Source: Chloroflexota bacterium
GTDB taxonomy: Bacteria; Chloroflexota; Limnocylindria; Limnocylindrales; CSP1-4
Length of the DNA stretch: 33,777 nt
NCBI GenBank assembly: GCA_003153755.1
Contig: PMBG01000090.1
Location: 1 to 33,777 of the forward strand
Direction: 5' to 3'
In this document: in pieces, positions 17,035 to 24,090 of the stretch
Position numbering within the stretch: the stretch's first letter is position 1
How the letters are laid out: every line of letters begins with the position of its first letter
The notes under the pieces: model-generated
Seen by the model: only the letters and a program-made list of their open reading frames with translations
Databases searched by the model: none
What the model was told of the DNA's origin: nothing
Translations under genes and position numbers: made by a program

Positions 17035-18306
17035 CTACTTCAAACTGAGGCTCGTGCCGTCGCCAGATTGATCGCGCGAGCGAGCGCGATCGAGGTACGT
17101 CTGGGCCTTGCCGATCTGGGTGGACAGCGCGTCGATCGTCTTGCTCATGTTGTCGAGCGCCTTGATCTTGAACGTGTCGATCTCGTCCATCGTGGCGTAG
17201 ATGTTGTCGAATGCCGCCTGCAGCTTCTGCACGTCAATCGTGGAAGAAGCGGCCTGCTCGTTGATCTGAGTCGACTGCTGGCGCAGCAGCACGGACGTGC
17301 TCTCGATCAGGTTGGAGGTCGTGCTGTTGAGGGCTGTGATCTGATCCAGAACGAGCTTCTGGTCGGAGAGCGCCTGCGCGACGATGACCGCGGTGCGAAG
17401 CGCCGAGACGGTTGTGGTCGTGGCCCGGTCCACGCCGCGGATAAGCTCCAGGTTGTTGCGACGGATCACGTCCAGCGCCAGGTAACCCTGCACGCTGACC
17501 GCGAGTTGCGTCGCCAGATCCTGCACCTTCTGCCGAACGGTGAAGAGCATGTCCTCCTTGAGGACTTTGGCCTTGTCGGGGTCGGTGGTCTCGATCTGCG
17601 CGATGCGAGCGGTCAGTCCGGCGTCGAGCTTCTGGGCCAGGTAGATGTACTGGCGCAGCCGTTCCATGATCTGCCAGAGGTTGGCCTTCTCCTGCTCGAT
17701 GTCGGCGTTGTCCTGCTGGAGCGAGTCCTGCCCGTGGTACAGCGCCGTGATGATCGCGTTGATGTGACCCTGGCTTGACTGGTACTTGGCGAAGTAGTCG
17801 CGCAGTCGGTCACCGAACGGCAGTATGCCGAGTATCTTTTTGGGCGAGAGCATGTCGCCCTGATGCGCCGGGTCCAGGTCGTCGATCTGGCGGCGCAGCT
17901 GGACGAGGCTGCTCGATACCGCGGACGAGCCCGAAAGGCCGCCCTTCTGCATGGACGCGACAGGACGATCCAGCAGCCGCGATGAGACCTGGGCCGACGC
18001 CTTGATGTCGTCCTCGCCGAGCTTGCGAATGTCGGTCACTTTGGCGTCGAGCTTGGGGTCGTTGACGTCCAGGCTGGAGATGGCGTCCAGATAGCCGGCC
18101 ACCATGCCGTCGAGCTTCTTGACCGTCTCGGGGTCGAGCTTCACGGCGTCCGTGGCCTGAGTTGGGGCCACAGCAGCGACTGGCGCGGGCGGGGTCAGCG
18201 TCAGCGTGCCGGTCTCGGCCGTCGCGCTCGCGGCCGCGGGCGACGCCGCGCCGGCGGGGGATGCCGCCGGAGCCGAGATGTTGTCGATGTCCAGGGAGTC
18301 GGTCAC
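17035..18306 (-). CDS. telA: TelA-family toxic anion resistance protein
   Basis: A 423-residue, almost fully helical cytoplasmic protein of the TelA/KlaA family. The first 50 residues are an Ala/Pro-rich tail. Family landmarks include FGDRLRDYFAKYQSSQGHIN, LYHGQDSLQQDNADIEQEK, QYIYLAQKLDAGL, VSVQGYLALDVIRRNN and DVQKLQAAFDNIYATMDEID. Members were named for tellurite resistance and are now usually seen as parts of envelope or chemical-stress systems together with VWA and XpaC proteins, as here. The GTG start has GGAGG about 8 nt upstream. It is the second gene of a tight four-gene operon. Confidence 0.92.
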   Translation of the reverse strand: MTDSLDIDNISAPAASPAGAASPAAASATAETGTLTLTPPAPVAAVAPTQATDAVKLDPETVKKLDGMVAGYLDAISSLDVNDPKLDAKVTDIRKLGEDDIKASAQVSSRLLDRPVASMQKGGLSGSSAVSSSLVQLRRQIDDLDPAHQGDMLSPKKILGILPFGDRLRDYFAKYQSSQGHINAIITALYHGQDSLQQDNADIEQEKANLWQIMERLRQYIYLAQKLDAGLTARIAQIETTDPDKAKVLKEDMLFTVRQKVQDLATQLAVSVQGYLALDVIRRNNLELIRGVDRATTTTVSALRTAVIVAQALSDQKLVLDQITALNSTTSNLIESTSVLLRQQSTQINEQAASSTIDVQKLQAAFDNIYATMDEIDTFKIKALDNMSKTIDALSTQIGKAQTYLDRARSRDQSGDGTSLSLK

Positions 18307-18335
18307 GGAAGGGTCCTCCAGCGGGGGGCGGGCTG

Positions 18336-19442
18336 CTAGCCGTTTGTGTACAGCTGCTCGAGTCGGGTAATCATCTTCTCGAGGGTTTCATATGTAGGTG
18401 GGTCGATCACCGAGACGATCGAGTCGGGGACGGGGAGCGCATTGTCCGACACGAACTTCTTGAAGCTGGCTGTGTCGCTCGTCCGGAAGCCGAACTCGGT
18501 CTCGAGTTGACGAATCCCCGGATCGCTCGAGAGGAATTCGCCCAGCAGCTTCGCGTTGTCATCCAGCGCAACCAGGCTGTGCTTGGAGAAGATGGTCGGC
18601 TCCGGATACATCAGCTGCATATTGGCCGTGATGCTGCCGTCCTTGGAGGCCGCACGAGTGATGTATTGCGATTCGTAGATCATCACCATTGGGCTCTTGC
18701 CCATGCCCTGCACCAGATAGTCGTCGAAGGGAACCTCGGTGCTGTTTTCAACGAACCCCTGCTTGAGGAAGAGCGGCGAGACGACCGGCATCACCGTGTT
18801 CACATCCGGATCGCTCTGGACGATGTTGTCGCCGTTGGCGACATAACTCGCGAGCGATAGATACATGGCCGCCGAGTTGGAGGTCCTCGGGTCCGTCGAC
18901 GTGATCAGGACGGACTTGTTGACCTGATAGTCCGTGTTCCCCGACAGATCGGACCACCGGGTGCCTTTGCCGATCAGCTTGATGAACGCGTCCATGTCCA
19001 ATCCGATGTACCCACCGCGCTGATGCGCGACACCGGCCCCGAGCAGAAGGTTCACGATCGGTTTCCAGGAGGCGATCACCATCGGCGTATAGAACGGCTG
19101 ATAGATCGTGCTCCCGGGATGGTCGTTCTTGATCTTCTGTGCCGCGGGGACGCCAGCCGGAAAGGCGAAGTCCAGCTTCGATAGGTCCGACTGGGCGATC
19201 TGCCGGGATCCGGCGGTCCTCACGTTCACCACGAATCCGCCCCGCGCGAGGGCATCGATCACCCGCTGATCCTGGAAGAACGGCAGCTTCTCGGAGCCGA
19301 TCAGGCCGCTCAAGGCCATCGTGGGCGTGGGGCTGGCCCCGGACGACCCGACGTGAATCGAGGTCGCGATGCCTATGCCGACACCGATGATCAGGATGAC
19401 GGCCAGAGCGACGGCTGCCACTCGACGAGGTGCTAATGCCAC
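18336..19442 (-). CDS. Membrane-anchored solute-binding-like protein
   Basis: A 368-residue protein with one N-terminal helix (about 8-30) that has no lipobox, so it is probably a signal anchor, followed by an extracellular domain. GLIGSEKLPFFQDQRVIDAL, IYQPFYTPMVIASWKPIVNL, TDPRTSNSAAMYLSLASYV and KSPMVMIYESQYI are the style of periplasmic-binding folds, distantly like the binding half of the VWA lipoprotein. It is the first gene of the TelA operon, 29 nt before telA. The GTG chosen here has GAGAGGAG at 7 nt; a TTG six codons upstream is possible but overlaps that ribosome binding site. The ligand is unknown. Confidence 0.75.
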   Translation of the reverse strand: MALAPRRVAAVALAVILIIGVGIGIATSIHVGSSGASPTPTMALSGLIGSEKLPFFQDQRVIDALARGGFVVNVRTAGSRQIAQSDLSKLDFAFPAGVPAAQKIKNDHPGSTIYQPFYTPMVIASWKPIVNLLLGAGVAHQRGGYIGLDMDAFIKLIGKGTRWSDLSGNTDYQVNKSVLITSTDPRTSNSAAMYLSLASYVANGDNIVQSDPDVNTVMPVVSPLFLKQGFVENSTEVPFDDYLVQGMGKSPMVMIYESQYITRAASKDGSITANMQLMYPEPTIFSKHSLVALDDNAKLLGEFLSSDPGIRQLETEFGFRTSDTASFKKFVSDNALPVPDSIVSVIDPPTYETLEKMITRLEQLYTNG

Positions 19443-19613
19443 CCCGATGCTCCTCTCCAAGTCCCGAGCGATTTGCCGGCCCGGACGCGGTGCTTACGAA
19501 GTTGACGGCGTCCCGACGCCGGACTGTTTCTGGCCCATCGGTGTCCGCGAATGTGGGCTCCAGCCTTCGTCCGAACCCAATTCGAGAGGTGAGTCCATCG
19601 TGAAATGGGTTTG

Positions 19614-19630
19614 TTAACGGAGTACTAACG
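19614..19630. promoter_or_regulatory. Pho-box-like direct repeat before the TelA operon
   Basis: TTAACG (19614) and CTAACG (19625) are direct repeats exactly 11 bp apart, the spacing of PhoP half-sites. They lie about 175 bp upstream of the start of the first operon gene, with the repeats pointing away from the operon. No good -10 could be assigned. Confidence 0.35.
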
Positions 19631-19639
19631 AGACAATAA

Positions 19640-19987
19640 GGGGCGCGGCCTGTCCTGCCAGCGCGCGTCCCCTGGTGAGACTCGCCACGGCGCCGGGAGG
19701 TTCGACGTCGGCAATCTGCGCGTGCGACCGGCTGTCGCCGGATGGCCGCGGTTGAGCGATACCTCAGCCAGGCCGGGTCGCAATCGGACTCGTTCGCCGA
19801 CACGGATCCAATGACCGGGAGGATCGGATCCGTGCGGCGGCGGGCGAACAGTCTGGCTCGCTTTATGCCTTACCGAGACTCTCGCTTGCCCTGGGTTCGT
19901 TGGAGTCGGGTTTCCCCCGATCCGGGCGCTCGGTCTGCCGACGTTCCCGAACGTCTCAGGTGCTGAATGAGTGATGTGCCCGGATCC
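19640..19987. other. Intergenic region with one small hairpin
   Basis: No convincing gene is seen. GACGTT-CCCG-AACGTC (19940-19955) forms a 6-bp hairpin some 30 nt beyond the stop of the minus-strand surface-protein gene. This is a terminator-like place, but there is no T tract. Confidence 0.35.
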
Positions 19988-20428
19988 TCAGGGGCGAATG
20001 TCGGGCAGGCGGTTCCTCCGTCGATACCACACGACGGCGATCAGGGCGCAGGGGAGTGCCAGACAGATGAATAGGAGCAGCAGGATTGGCGTGGAGCCGG
20101 ACGTACCGATGGGGCCGTCCCATGATGAGGTAGCGGGTGGCGTTGCGGACGAGCCCGGGGTCGCGGTGGCACCGCCGATGGATTCGACCGGGGTGGGCGT
20201 GGCGATCGGGGAGGGCGTGGGGACCGGGGAGGCAGCATCGCCCTCAACCACGCCGCTGACGCTGACGATCGCCCTGGAGAGTTCCGAAGGAGAGGGCGAC
20301 GGAGTCGCGGCATCCGCAGGCACCACAACCGGAGCCGGCAGGTCGGAGTTGGCGGAGGCGCCGGTCTCGGCGCCCATCAGCACGACGGCGAGGCCGAGTA
20401 CCAGTAACAGGACTGAGAACCTTCGCAC
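19988..20428 (-). CDS. Secreted, C-terminally anchored Thr/Pro-rich protein
   Basis: A 146-residue protein with a signal peptide (VRRFSVLLLVLGLAVVLMG), a low-complexity Ser/Pro/Thr stretch with the PTPSPIATPTPV linker style seen in the neighbouring cohesin proteins, and a C-terminal membrane helix (TPILLLLFICLALPCALIAV) ending in WYRRRNR. No folded domain is evident between the two membrane segments, so it may be a spacer or a small surface anchor. The start is inferred: the GTG at the head of the signal peptide has GAGGG upstream, while longer frames add a non-signal-like extension. Confidence 0.6.
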   Translation of the reverse strand: MRRFSVLLLVLGLAVVLMGAETGASANSDLPAPVVVPADAATPSPSPSELSRAIVSVSGVVEGDAASPVPTPSPIATPTPVESIGGATATPGSSATPPATSSWDGPIGTSGSTPILLLLFICLALPCALIAVVWYRRRNRLPDIRP

Positions 20429-20616
20429 CGGTACGACACCCTCGGGATCTGGATCGGTCAATAGGAACGCTGTCGGGAACTCTAGCAGCCACAATCGGTT
20501 TGGGCCATGGGGCGGTCCCCTTGACGCACCGATTGAGCAAAGCTTAGCGGCGCGGAGCAGCTAAGCCCCGGCGGGTCGCGGAATTCATCCGAATCCGGTA
20601 CCAAAAGGCGGTTGCG

Positions 20617-20659
20617 CTAACGCACCGGAAACACAGCGAACATGAAGCCCTTCTACGGT
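20617..20659 (+). promoter_or_regulatory. Pho-box-like element and candidate promoter of the cohesin gene
   Basis: CTAACGCACCG is followed immediately by GAAACACAGCG, giving AAC-type half-sites 11 bp apart. A TACGGT (-10-like, TAnnnT) sits at 20654-20659, about 20 bp further on. This is the layout of an activator-dependent promoter in which PhoP-type sites replace the -35. The sequence is close to the element in front of the dockerin-PstS gene. Confidence 0.45.
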
Positions 20660-20717
20660 GACTCCCGTATGCGGTCTCTGGGACTCGGTGGGAGTCCCTC
20701 CTTGCCACTGGAGGAGG
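20660..20717 (+). promoter_or_regulatory. Leader with alternative hairpins near the ribosome binding site
   Basis: GGGAGTC at 20690-20696 can pair with GACTCCC (20660-20666). The overlapping GAGTCCC (20692-20698) can instead pair with GGGACTC (20680-20686). CCTCC (20697-20701) can pair with GGAGG of the ribosome binding site (20710-20714). The three pairings are partly exclusive. Whether 20660-20666 is transcribed depends on the true start site. Confidence 0.35.
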
Positions 20718-20725
20718 CATCGTTC

Positions 20726-21565
20726 GTGCACATCCGTCGTAGGAGCGGGATCGTCGCAGCCCTGTCCCTCGCGCTGCTCTCGTTTGTCGTCGTGGGGAAC
20801 GTAGCCGCGGCTGGCAGCGCTACTCTGCGAATTGTCCCCAGTTCGGACACCGTAGCGAAGGGCGCAAACTTCACCGTCCGCGTGGTTCAGAACGCCAGTG
20901 TGCCTACTTCCGGCACCTCGGCGACCGTCACTTTCGACAAGACCAAGGTCCAGGTTCAATCCGTCGAGCGGGGCCAGGCCCACAAGGCGTCGCCGGTCTT
21001 CCTGCCGTCCGACCTGCCGGGTGCAATAGCCGCGGCCAACCGCAGTGGCCAGCTCAAGAGCATCGCCACGGCCTTCCTGCCACCGGACAACGTTCCGACC
21101 GGGGATCAGGACTTTCTCATCATTACCTTCTCCGCGATCGGTTGCGGCCAGGTGAGCTTTGGCCTGCCGATCGGGACGCAGGGAGTGGATGCGGTGCTGA
21201 TCGATGGCACCGAGGCCGGATGGGGCAATCCGGTTCCGGTGACCACGAAAGGGGCAACAGTAAGCATCGACTGCAGCGCGACCGCCCCGACCGAGGCGGC
21301 AGCGACGGACGCGCCGGCAGCGGCAGCCGCGGCAGCCGCTGCCGTCTCCAAAGGCCCGGCTGACACCGCGAATGCGGCGCCCGCCGAAACGGTTGCGGGC
21401 GTGACCGACCCGCCGGTCGTGAACGCTGCGGTCGTCGGGACGAACGGCACTTCGGCCGGATCCGGCGGCAGCCTTCCGCTCTGGCTGCCCCTGCTCCTGG
21501 CGATCCCGGCCCTGCTGCTCATCGGCTTCGTGCTGCTCAAGCGCCCTATCCGCAAACCCGGCTAG
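20726..21565 (+). CDS. Membrane-anchored cohesin-domain protein
   Basis: A 279-residue surface protein: signal peptide (about 1-30, ending VVVGNVAAAG); one cohesin-like domain (about 31-184) starting ATLRIVPSSDTVAKGANFTV with the strand SATVTFDKTKVQVQSVERG and the later DFLIITFSAIGCGQVSFGLP; an Ala-rich linker; and a C-terminal membrane helix (about 250-270) with a basic tail KRPIRK. Cohesins bind dockerins; the only dockerin in the window is in the next gene, so the two products probably interact outside the cell. The GTG start follows GGAGGAGG at 8 nt, and the signal peptide begins there. Confidence 0.85.
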   Translation: MHIRRRSGIVAALSLALLSFVVVGNVAAAGSATLRIVPSSDTVAKGANFTVRVVQNASVPTSGTSATVTFDKTKVQVQSVERGQAHKASPVFLPSDLPGAIAAANRSGQLKSIATAFLPPDNVPTGDQDFLIITFSAIGCGQVSFGLPIGTQGVDAVLIDGTEAGWGNPVPVTTKGATVSIDCSATAPTEAAATDAPAAAAAAAAAVSKGPADTANAAPAETVAGVTDPPVVNAAVVGTNGTSAGSGGSLPLWLPLLLAIPALLLIGFVLLKRPIRKPG

Positions 21566-21577
21566 GCACTCGCGCTG

Positions 21578-21601
21578 CGCATGGCGATCGAAGGCCATGC
21601 G
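21578..21601. terminator. Hairpin after the cohesin gene
   Basis: CGCATGGC and GCCATGCG form an 8-bp perfect stem with an 8-nt loop, 12 nt after the stop codon. No T tract follows, so its strength as a terminator is doubtful. Confidence 0.4.
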
Positions 21602-21727
21602 ACGAAACTCGACCATCGCCAAACCTGCTGGCTCATTCGGGCTGAACGTGCAGTCCTGACCGAATAGGCCGTCCATCCGAGGAACGGAGGTGAGAAAGGA
21701 CCGAATCTCGGCGCATGGCTCTTGAGA

Positions 21728-21749
21728 TTAACACACCGAAACCCTTAGC
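21728..21749 (+). promoter_or_regulatory. Pho-box-like element before the dockerin-PstS gene
   Basis: TTAACACACCG followed by AAACCCTTAGC matches the TTAACA-type half-site of Gram-positive PhoP boxes and repeats at 11 bp. It strongly resembles the element before the triple-cohesin gene (ATAACACACCG-ATAACGG). Its position, only about 20 bp before the start codon, is too close for a normal activator site. Confidence 0.4.
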
Positions 21750-21765
21750 GAGGAACCAGACAACG

Positions 21766-22926
21766 ATGAACATGTTGTCGAAGACCATTCGGACGCTGTC
21801 GGCCATGGTTGGCTCGGCCGTCCTGGTCGCGGGCACGCTTGTAGTGGCCGCCCCGGGCATGGTCGCCGCCGCCGGGCAGTGCCCGATCACCATCAATGAG
21901 CAGGGCTCCACAACCGTGTACCCGGCTCTCATCGCAGCGCAGGCCGGTTTCCAGGCTTCTACCGGCTGCACCATCAACATCGTCGGCAACGGCTCCGGCG
22001 CCGGCCTCACGGCCCTTCTCGCCGGCCAGGTCAACATTGCCGCTTCCTCCCGCCCGCTCAACGCGGGCACCGAGCAGAACAACCTCTACGCGTGGCAGAT
22101 CGGCGGCGACGCCATGGTGCTCGCCGTCCAGAACTCCTCCGCGATGAGCGCGATCAGCTCGATCTCCGTGAACCAGGTTCAGGGCATCTACCAGGGCACG
22201 ATCACGAACTGGAACCAGATCAACGGGTCGTACCCCAGCATGCCCATCGTTCCGCGTTCACGCACGACCGTCTCGGGCAGCTACAGCGATCAGCTGCGGC
22301 TCTTCGGGATCAACACCGGCCTGGAAGCGACCACCATCACCAACACCGGTCTTCCCCGGCTCGCCACGAGCCAGGATGAGGCCGACGCCGCCTGCAACAA
22401 CGCGGGCCAGGTTGTCTATACCAGCCTCGCCAACCTCCTGACGTTCGGCCCCGCCGGCTCCGGTTGCCTCAAGGCGCTCTCGCTTGCAGCGGGCAGCACC
22501 TCGAACTTCGTCGCACCGAGCGTGACCAGCGTCCAGAACGGGACGTACCCCGCCCCGCGCCAGCTCTTCCTCGCCATGCAGAAGTGGGCCGTCCTCGGCG
22601 GCACCGCCACGACTGACACCTCGGCCAACGTGAAGGCCATGGACCTCGTCAACTACATGCTCAGCACCGCCGGTCAGACCACGGTCGCGCAGGTCGGGTT
22701 CGTGAACGCTGCCGTCCCGGCAGCGCAGCCGGTCCTCGACTACGACGTGAACCTCGACGGCGCCATCAGCCTGGGCGACCTGGGCAACATCACCGGCCGC
22801 TGGGGCCAGACCTCTCCCTGCAACGGCTGGATCCGTGCCGACGTGAACAACGACGGCGGCGTCGGTCTCGCCGACATCGGCAGGGTCACCGCGCATTGGG
22901 GCCAGGTGGGCTTCGTCGCCCCGTAG
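21766..22926 (+). CDS. PstS-like phosphate-binding protein with a C-terminal dockerin
   Basis: A 386-residue secreted protein. Residues 1-37 are a signal peptide without a lipobox. Residues 38-320 are a PstS-type binding domain: NEQGSTTVYPALI, IVGNGSGAGLTALLAGQV, SSRPLN, QGIYQGTITNWNQING, VPRSRTTVSG. The C-terminal 60 residues form a dockerin with two calcium-binding F-hand repeats, DVNLDGAISLGDLGNITGRW (327-346) and DVNNDGGVGLADIGRVTAHW (359-378). A PstS normally carries a lipid anchor in cells without an outer membrane; here the dockerin seems to replace it, binding a cohesin. It is the first gene of the pst operon, which includes a cohesin-PstC. The ATG has GAGGAA at 10 nt; an ATG two codons later is also possible. 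Confidence 0.9.
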   Translation: MNMLSKTIRTLSAMVGSAVLVAGTLVVAAPGMVAAAGQCPITINEQGSTTVYPALIAAQAGFQASTGCTINIVGNGSGAGLTALLAGQVNIAASSRPLNAGTEQNNLYAWQIGGDAMVLAVQNSSAMSAISSISVNQVQGIYQGTITNWNQINGSYPSMPIVPRSRTTVSGSYSDQLRLFGINTGLEATTITNTGLPRLATSQDEADAACNNAGQVVYTSLANLLTFGPAGSGCLKALSLAAGSTSNFVAPSVTSVQNGTYPAPRQLFLAMQKWAVLGGTATTDTSANVKAMDLVNYMLSTAGQTTVAQVGFVNAAVPAAQPVLDYDVNLDGAISLGDLGNITGRWGQTSPCNGWIRADVNNDGGVGLADIGRVTAHWGQVGFVAP

Positions 22927-22970
22927 GCTCGCTGATCAACTGTCCTAGGGAATAAGTGAGGAGTAAGACA

Positions 22971-24020
22971 GTGAATCGCACTCGCACCAAGCTGGCCGCT
23001 CTCGGCATGGGCGCCCTGCTGACAATCGGCGCGCTCGTGCTCCCGATGTCGGCTTTCGCGGCCGGTAACTCGATCTCGGTCAGCCCGTCGACCACGACGG
23101 TCTCGCCCGCCGGCAGCATCGGCAGCACCTTCTCCGTCAACGTCACCGCCAACGGCACCGTTGCCATCAGCGGCGCCGGGGCGGCCCTCAACTTCGACAA
23201 GACCCGCCTCCAGGTGACCGCCCTCGCCAAGGACGCAACTGAGGTCGCCAACGGCGTCTCTTACGCCGGCTTCCCCACCGCCGCGACGACCGCCACCTTC
23301 ATCGCCAACGCCAACGCGGCCGGCCAGATCCCCACAATCGCTTGGACGTACACCGACGGCGCGAGCGCCGAGACCGCCGGCGTTGAGCACGGCATCTTCA
23401 GCGTGACCTTCCAGGTCATCGCTGTCGGCAACAGCAGCATCGATCCCATCATCGGCCTCGGCGGCCTTCTTGACGGCACCTCCGCCAACTACGGCGCATC
23501 GCTTTCTTCGATCTCGCTGAACAGCGGCGTGGTCTCCAACCCCGCGCCGACCGCGACGCCGGTTGCCACCCCGACGCCGGTTGCCACTCCGACCCCGGTT
23601 CCGGCTTCGGCTCCCCCCGGCTCGGGCACGACCAACGTCAACGGCACCCTCGACTCCGGCTTCCTGGGCCTCACCGTCCCGGCCAACGTCACGATCCCGC
23701 TCGTTCGGAACGCGACCAACACGAAGGACGTTCAGGTCACCGTGTTCAGCAACATCATGTGGAACCTGCAGGTCAGTGACCCCAAGGCCACGCACACCGG
23801 CTTCATGACCGACGGCGTCAAGGTTCTCTCGAACCCGATGCACGTCCTCGCGGCGCCGACCGCCGACGCCAACCTGTCCAACCCCACCACCCCCAACACC
23901 ATCGTCTCAGGCTCGAACAGCGCCAACGTCATCTCGACGCTGAGCCAGTTCGTGGCCTCGACGGACCAGCCCGGCTCCTACGGGATCCAGATCCTGTACT
24001 CGGCCGTATCCGGGTTCTAG
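22971..24020 (+). CDS. Cohesin-like protein with a C-terminal WxL-like domain
   Basis: A 349-residue secreted protein: signal peptide 1-31; a cohesin-like domain (about 32-190) with ISGAGAALNFDKTRLQVTAL and GIFSVTFQVIAVGNSSI; a PVATPTPVATPTPV linker (about 191-215); and a C-terminal beta domain (about 220-349) containing WNL at residue 264 and the ending QPGSYGIQILYSAVSGF, which resembles WxL cell-wall-binding domains. It has no membrane helix, so the WxL-like domain is probably the surface attachment. The cohesin part resembles the first cohesin of the triple-cohesin protein (both contain GVSYAGFP). The GTG start has GAGGAG at 7 nt, only 44 bp after the dockerin-PstS gene. Confidence 0.8.
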   Translation: MNRTRTKLAALGMGALLTIGALVLPMSAFAAGNSISVSPSTTTVSPAGSIGSTFSVNVTANGTVAISGAGAALNFDKTRLQVTALAKDATEVANGVSYAGFPTAATTATFIANANAAGQIPTIAWTYTDGASAETAGVEHGIFSVTFQVIAVGNSSIDPIIGLGGLLDGTSANYGASLSSISLNSGVVSNPAPTATPVATPTPVATPTPVPASAPPGSGTTNVNGTLDSGFLGLTVPANVTIPLVRNATNTKDVQVTVFSNIMWNLQVSDPKATHTGFMTDGVKVLSNPMHVLAAPTADANLSNPTTPNTIVSGSNSANVISTLSQFVASTDQPGSYGIQILYSAVSGF

Positions 24021-24038
24021 ACCCGAAACGTTGACCCC

Positions 24039-24068
24039 GAGGGGGGTGGCCGTAAGACCACCCCCCTC
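24039..24068 (+). terminator. Strong hairpin inside the pst operon
   Basis: An 11-bp perfect stem (GAGGGGGGTGG and its complement) with an 8-nt loop is followed by CTCTCTT. It lies between the WxL-like and DUF916-like genes. It may act as a partial terminator, or protect the upstream mRNA, making the secreted genes more abundant than the permease genes. Confidence 0.7.
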
Positions 24069-24090
24069 CTCTCTTGACGGAAGGCGACGG

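Noticed and set aside
22740-22923. Dockerin repeats as an EF-hand signalling domain
   Set aside because: Two repeats of 22 residues with DxNxDG and a trailing WG-type end, at the C terminus of a secreted protein near cohesins, fit a dockerin better than a cytoplasmic EF-hand.
22740-23843. 367-codon antisense frame over the dockerin and WxL-like genes
   Set aside because: Repetitive Gly/Arg/Asp text typical of antisense shadow; the sense frames have signal peptides and domain patterns.
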